Source: Paenibacillus sp. HW567
Lineage (GTDB): Bacteria > Bacillota > Bacilli > Paenibacillales > Paenibacillaceae
DNA: 64,000 nucleotides
Direction of reading: 5' to 3'
Assembly (NCBI RefSeq): GCF_000374185.1
Contig: NZ_KB910518.1
Span: forward strand, 2,055,687 to 2,119,686
In this document: piece by piece, positions 60,518 to 64,000 of the stretch
How positions within the stretch are numbered: position 1 is the first letter of the stretch
How the letters are laid out: each line of letters begins with the position of its first letter
The notes under the pieces: model-generated
The model's database searches: none
What the model saw: the letters and a program-made list of their open reading frames with translations, nothing else
Told to the model about the DNA's origin: nothing
Program-made: the position numbers and the translations under genes

Positions 60518-61537
60518 ATGGCAAAAGCCACCCAGCAGCAGGTGCTTAGCGGCCGTCAAAAAGCGGCAATTCTGCTCATTACACTAGGGCCCGAGGTATC
60601 GGCGCAAATTTTTAAGCATTTAAGAGATGAGGAAATCGAGCAGTTGACTCTGGAAATCGCAAATGTCCGCAAAGTGGACAGCGCAGAAAAAGAGTCGATT
60701 ATGTCGGAATTTCATCAGATATGTCTCGCTCAGGAATATATATCACAAGGCGGTATCAACTACGCCAAGGAGATTCTGGAGAAAGCGCTCGGCTCGACCA
60801 AGGCGATGGAGGTCATCAATCGTCTGACGGCAACCTTGCAGGTCCGACCTTTCGATTTTGCCCGGAAGGCTGATCCTAGCCAGATTCTGAACTTTATTCA
60901 AAATGAAAATGTTCAGACCATAGCTCTCGTGCTGTCTTACCTGCAATTTGAACAGGCGGCGTCAATTCTCTCTTCCCTTCCCCAGGAGAAGCAGGCGGAG
61001 GTAGCCAGAAGAATCGCGACTATGGACAGTACTTCGCCGGAGGTTGTTACACAAATTGAACGGGTGCTGGAGCAGAAGCTGTCTGCTACTGTAACTCAGG
61101 ATTATACGAATGCCGGCGGCATTGAGTCGATTGTGCAGATTCTGAATGGTGTTGACCGCGGGACAGAACGCACAATCTTGGATTCACTGGAAATTCAAGA
61201 TCCTGAGCTGGCCGAAGAAATCAAGAAGCGTATGTTCGTATTCGAGGATATTGTCAATGTGGACAACCGTTCGATTCAGCGCATTATCCGCGATATCGAA
61301 AACGCCGATTTGCAGCTTGCGCTCAAAGTGGCGAGCGAAGAAGTTCGGGACGTTATCTTCCGCAATATGTCCAAACGGATGGCGGAAACCTTCCGCGAAG
61401 AAATGGAATACATGGGTCCGGTTCGGCTGCGTGATGTCGAGGAAGCTCAGACCCGTATCGTAGGCACGATCCGCAGACTTGAAGAATCAGGTGAAATAAT
61501 CATCGCCCGTGGCGGAGGAGATGACATTATTGTCTAA
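60518..61537 (+). CDS. fliG: Flagellar motor switch protein FliG
   Basis: 339 residues from ATG 60518, 4 bp after the fliF stop and preceded by GAGGTG. LSGRQKAAILLITLGPEVSA, HLRDEEIEQLTLEIANVR, the EHPQ-like SYLQFEQAASILSSLPQEKQ, and the charged torque helix RIIRDIENADLQLALKVA plus MGPVRLRDVEEAQTRIV. Rotor part contacting the stator and FliM. Confidence 0.98.
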   Translation: MAKATQQQVLSGRQKAAILLITLGPEVSAQIFKHLRDEEIEQLTLEIANVRKVDSAEKESIMSEFHQICLAQEYISQGGINYAKEILEKALGSTKAMEVINRLTATLQVRPFDFARKADPSQILNFIQNENVQTIALVLSYLQFEQAASILSSLPQEKQAEVARRIATMDSTSPEVVTQIERVLEQKLSATVTQDYTNAGGIESIVQILNGVDRGTERTILDSLEIQDPELAEEIKKRMFVFEDIVNVDNRSIQRIIRDIENADLQLALKVASEEVRDVIFRNMSKRMAETFREEMEYMGPVRLRDVEEAQTRIVGTIRRLEESGEIIIARGGGDDIIV

Positions 61538-62381
61538 GCTGATCAAACATTCTCAATATGTTCCGGTAGATGTTCTGAAACGGCTGGAACAAGCCAGGCA
61601 GCATGCTGGACTGCCCGAGGAGCCCGCTGCTTCAGAAGAATCGGCTCATGAGGTGCACTATCAGGATTCCGCCCGAGAAGAGGCGGAGCAGGCCCGTAAG
61701 CAAATGCTCAAGGATGCCCAGGAGTTTGCCGAAGATCAGGTCCGGAATGCGGCGCAGGAAGCTGAGAATATTGTGGAATCAGCACGGACAGAAGCTGAAG
61801 AGTGGTGGCGGCAGCAACGGGAGCAGGATGAGCATCTTGTAGAGGCTCTCAAATCGGAGGCCTATCAGCAGGGATATCAGGAAGGATTGGCACAGGCTGA
61901 ACAAGAAATGGCGCTGAAGCTGGCCGAGATGATGGAAGAAGCAAGAAATGTGCTTCAAGAAGCCTATCGGACCAAGGATGTTGTTATCCAGGAGGCTGAG
62001 CCGTTTCTGGTAGAGTTAAGCTGTGACATTGCCGAGAAAATTGTGGACAAGCAGCTCACAATCGAGCCGCAATTCGCCATTGATTTAATCCGCAATAATC
62101 TTGCCCGCAAACGAGAACAAGGTTTAATTTCATTGTGTGTGTCGCCAGGGCAATTCGCTTTTGTGAATGCAGCGAGAGAGGAATTGGCGCTGGCGGTGGA
62201 TTCACAGGCTGAGCTGCAGATCCTTCCCGATTCAACCGTTAAGGATCTCGGCTGTGTAATCCGCTCGTCCTTTGGCAGCATTGATGCACGTATTGATACA
62301 CAGCTTACGGAAATCAAGAAAGAACTGGTAAGAATCGCGCTGGACACTGATGAGCACAGAAATGGGGAAGACGATGCTTGA
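61530..62381 (+). CDS. fliH: Flagellar assembly protein FliH
   Basis: 283 residues if TTG 61530 is the start (GGAGGAG lies 9 nt upstream); GTG 61509 is an alternative adding 7 residues. Middle is a long coiled coil rich in Glu, Gln and Ala (EEAEQARKQMLKDAQEFAED), with a C-terminal domain (LSCDIAEKIVDKQLTIEPQF) shared with the peripheral stalk-like FliH/SctL family. Binds the export ATPase FliI. Overlaps fliG by 8 bp and fliI by 8 bp. Confidence 0.93.
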   Translation: MSKLIKHSQYVPVDVLKRLEQARQHAGLPEEPAASEESAHEVHYQDSAREEAEQARKQMLKDAQEFAEDQVRNAAQEAENIVESARTEAEEWWRQQREQDEHLVEALKSEAYQQGYQEGLAQAEQEMALKLAEMMEEARNVLQEAYRTKDVVIQEAEPFLVELSCDIAEKIVDKQLTIEPQFAIDLIRNNLARKREQGLISLCVSPGQFAFVNAAREELALAVDSQAELQILPDSTVKDLGCVIRSSFGSIDARIDTQLTEIKKELVRIALDTDEHRNGEDDA

Positions 62382-63687
62382 CAGCAGACGATATAAAGAG
62401 CAGTTGCGTAATTTCGACCCGGTAAGAATCAACGGGAAGGTTACACAAGTTATCGGGCTGATGGTTGAGTCGGAAGGTCCGGACGCAAGCATTGGAGATG
62501 TATGCTACATATATCCGTCAAAAGGCAATAAGCCGCTCCAGGCTGAGGTTGTCGGCTTCCGTGACAACAAAGTGCTGCTGATGCCGCTCGGAGAGCTGCA
62601 GGCCATTGGCCCAGGCTGTGATGTTGTAGGTACAGGCAAGCCGCTGAGTGTTCAAGTAGGATCGGAATTGTTGGGCAAGGTGCTTGATGGACTAGGCCAG
62701 CCGCTCGACGGTTCACTGATCCCGGCGCGAATGCCGCATAGCTCTACCTTTAATATTCCATCCAATCCGCTCAACCGTCCACGCGTACATGAGCCAATCA
62801 GTATCGGGGTTAGGGCAATTGACGGGCTTTTGACCATCGGCAAAGGACAACGCGTCGGCATATTTGCCGGTTCGGGGGTAGGCAAGAGTACGCTCATGGG
62901 GATGATTGCCCGCAATACGTCAGCCGACGTGAATGTGATCGCCCTGATCGGTGAGCGCGGCAGAGAGGTGCTGGATTTCATTGAACGCGATCTCGGGCCT
63001 GAAGGCCTGCAGCGTTCAGTGGTCGTGGTTGCTACCTCAGACCAACCTGCACTCATCCGGATCAAAGGGGCGCTTATCGCTACAACAATTGCGGAATATT
63101 TTCGCGACCGGGGCCTAAACGTCATGCTGATGATGGATTCCGTTACCCGTTATGCCATGGCGCAGCGCGAGGTGGGGCTTGCTGTTGGTGAGCCTCCCGC
63201 AATGAGGGGATATACGCCTTCCGTATTTGCCAGCCTGCCCAAGCTGCTTGAAAGGGCCGGAACGGGGCCTACCGGTTCGATAACCGCTTTTTATACAGTA
63301 TTGGTAGACGGTGACGATATGAACGAGCCGATTGCCGATGCGGTGCGGGGAATACTCGACGGACACATTGTCCTCAACCGGAGCATTGCCAACAAAGGAC
63401 ATTTTCCAGCAATTGATGTCTTGTCCAGTATCAGCCGCGTCATGAAGGATATCGCTCCTGAGGAACAGATTGCCGCTGCCGAGAACGTGAAACGGCTAAT
63501 GGCGGTGTACAAGGATTCTGAGGATTTGATCAACATTGGAGCCTACCAGAGAGGCTCTAATGCCCAGATTGACGAGTCCATGCATTATATTGATAGCATC
63601 TGGGATTTCACTAAGCAGAAGGTGAATGAAAAAGTCACGCTGGCCGAGGTTCAAGAGTCTCTAATTTCTCAGTTCTCAAGGAGTTGA
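62374..63687 (+). CDS. fliI: Flagellar protein export ATPase FliI
   Basis: 437 residues from ATG 62374 with GGGGAAG upstream; an earlier ATG at 62350 is in frame. Walker A IFAGSGVGKSTLMG, KGQRVGIFAGSG context, ALIGERGREVLDFIER, MDSVTRYAMAQREVGLAVGE and EPPAMRGYTPSVFASL-type block. F1-beta-like hexamer that energises export of flagellar subunits. Confidence 0.98.
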   Translation: MLDSRRYKEQLRNFDPVRINGKVTQVIGLMVESEGPDASIGDVCYIYPSKGNKPLQAEVVGFRDNKVLLMPLGELQAIGPGCDVVGTGKPLSVQVGSELLGKVLDGLGQPLDGSLIPARMPHSSTFNIPSNPLNRPRVHEPISIGVRAIDGLLTIGKGQRVGIFAGSGVGKSTLMGMIARNTSADVNVIALIGERGREVLDFIERDLGPEGLQRSVVVVATSDQPALIRIKGALIATTIAEYFRDRGLNVMLMMDSVTRYAMAQREVGLAVGEPPAMRGYTPSVFASLPKLLERAGTGPTGSITAFYTVLVDGDDMNEPIADAVRGILDGHIVLNRSIANKGHFPAIDVLSSISRVMKDIAPEEQIAAAENVKRLMAVYKDSEDLINIGAYQRGSNAQIDESMHYIDSIWDFTKQKVNEKVTLAEVQESLISQFSRS

Positions 63688-63693
63688 TTGATA

Positions 63694-64000
63694 GTGAGGT
63701 TCCATTATACTTTTCAAAAAGTGGTGGATTTGAAGGGTAATGAAAAAACACAGGCAGAGTGGATGCTCTCAAGCGCACTCGGAGAACTCCAAGCCCAGGA
63801 AAAAAGTCTTGATGAATTAATTGCCGGGCGTACTGCACTGATGCTGTCTTTGCAGCATGCGGCTGAACAAAAGACACCGATGTCCAAGCTTCGCGAGATG
63901 CAGGATTATGTGGATTATCTGGATCAATGCATTGCCCGCAAGCACTTGGATATCAGCCGGGCGCATCTGGAGGTACAGCATAAGCAGGATCAGCTTAGCA
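63694..64000 (+). CDS. fliJ: Flagellar FliJ, N-terminal part (cut by window end)
   Basis: From GTG 63694 with AAGGAG 10 nt upstream; at least 102 residues visible with no stop. MRFHYTFQKVVDLKGNEKTQ, then an all-helical coiled-coil pattern with RKHLDISRAHLEVQHKQDQL. FliJ is the coiled-coil stalk of the export apparatus, escorting chaperones. Position after fliI is canonical. Confidence 0.9.
   Translation, partial: MRFHYTFQKVVDLKGNEKTQAEWMLSSALGELQAQEKSLDELIAGRTALMLSLQHAAEQKTPMSKLREMQDYVDYLDQCIARKHLDISRAHLEVQHKQDQLS

Noticed and set aside
1..64000. CRISPR arrays, rRNA operons, complete insertion sequences, prophage structural genes
   Set aside because: Scanned for by eye: no spaced direct repeats, no rRNA, no transposase with terminal repeats and no phage head or tail genes were seen. 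The 30-bp array at 20853 is coding and has no spacers.

Overview
The window looks like chromosomal DNA of a Paenibacillus-type member of the Bacillales (low/medium-GC Gram-positive). This is inferred from the Bacillus-like order of housekeeping genes (ylxM-ffh-rpsP-khpA-rimM-trmD, rplS-lepB-rbgA-rnhB-ylqG-ylqH-yraN, sucCD-dprA-topA-trmFO-hslVU, flgBC-fliEFGHIJ), strong AGGAGG ribosome-binding sites, frequent TTG/GTG starts and U-rich hairpin terminators. It has lineage-specific departures: no ylqD, xerC or codY at their B. subtilis positions, and about 6.3 kb of unrelated genes between trmD and rplS.

Layout. 1-2340: mobile debris. The tail of one group II intron (maturase C-terminus plus domains V/VI) abuts a second, class-C-like intron whose 5' ribozyme half is missing, followed by a probable serine-recombinase remnant. 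2627-3322: a secreted copper-amine-oxidase-N-like protein. 3464-10290: an AT-rich accessory region bounded by two diverged remnants of a yyaL-like (DUF255) gene, each with the same in-frame stop and a similar terminator. It holds an OLD-family ATPase/TOPRIM nuclease, a zinc-motif protein, two PD-(D/E)XK-like nucleases, an HNH protein and a small partner protein, so it resembles a phage-defence island. The OLD gene and the next gene are each followed within a few tens of bases by a 121-151 nt imperfect palindrome with the architecture of an integron attC site. No integron integrase is visible. 10380-13250: a two-repeat secreted protein, then an ArsR-type regulator with a DHA2-family efflux pump.

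13259-31477: ordinary chromosome. It holds a PaaX-like regulator, UPF0173 hydrolase, DegV, an OmpR-type two-component system, AI-2E permease, Asp23 protein, a repeat-rich lipoprotein, an LD-carboxypeptidase-like protein, carbonic anhydrase, M32 carboxypeptidase and a hemolysin-III-like protein, then the SRP/ribosome-maturation cluster. 31478-37834: an accessory insertion between trmD and rplS. It contains a candidate structured RNA, membrane, AraC and lipoprotein genes, and a tRNA-Pro whose 3' half is repeated 1.57 kb downstream, the only gene between the copies being an AT-rich flagellin.

37835-57307: rplS, signal peptidase, ribosome-assembly GTPase, RNase HII, a FliK-like/FlhB-like pair (ylqG/ylqH), yraN, yifB, ohr/ohrR, TCA-cycle sucCD, dprA, topA, trmFO and the HslVU protease. 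57684-64000: the start of the large flagellar operon (flgB, flgC, fliE, fliF, fliG, fliH, fliI, partial fliJ), tightly packed and cut by the window end.

All functional calls rest on reading motifs and gene order by eye. No database search was run. Composition statements such as AT-rich are visual estimates.
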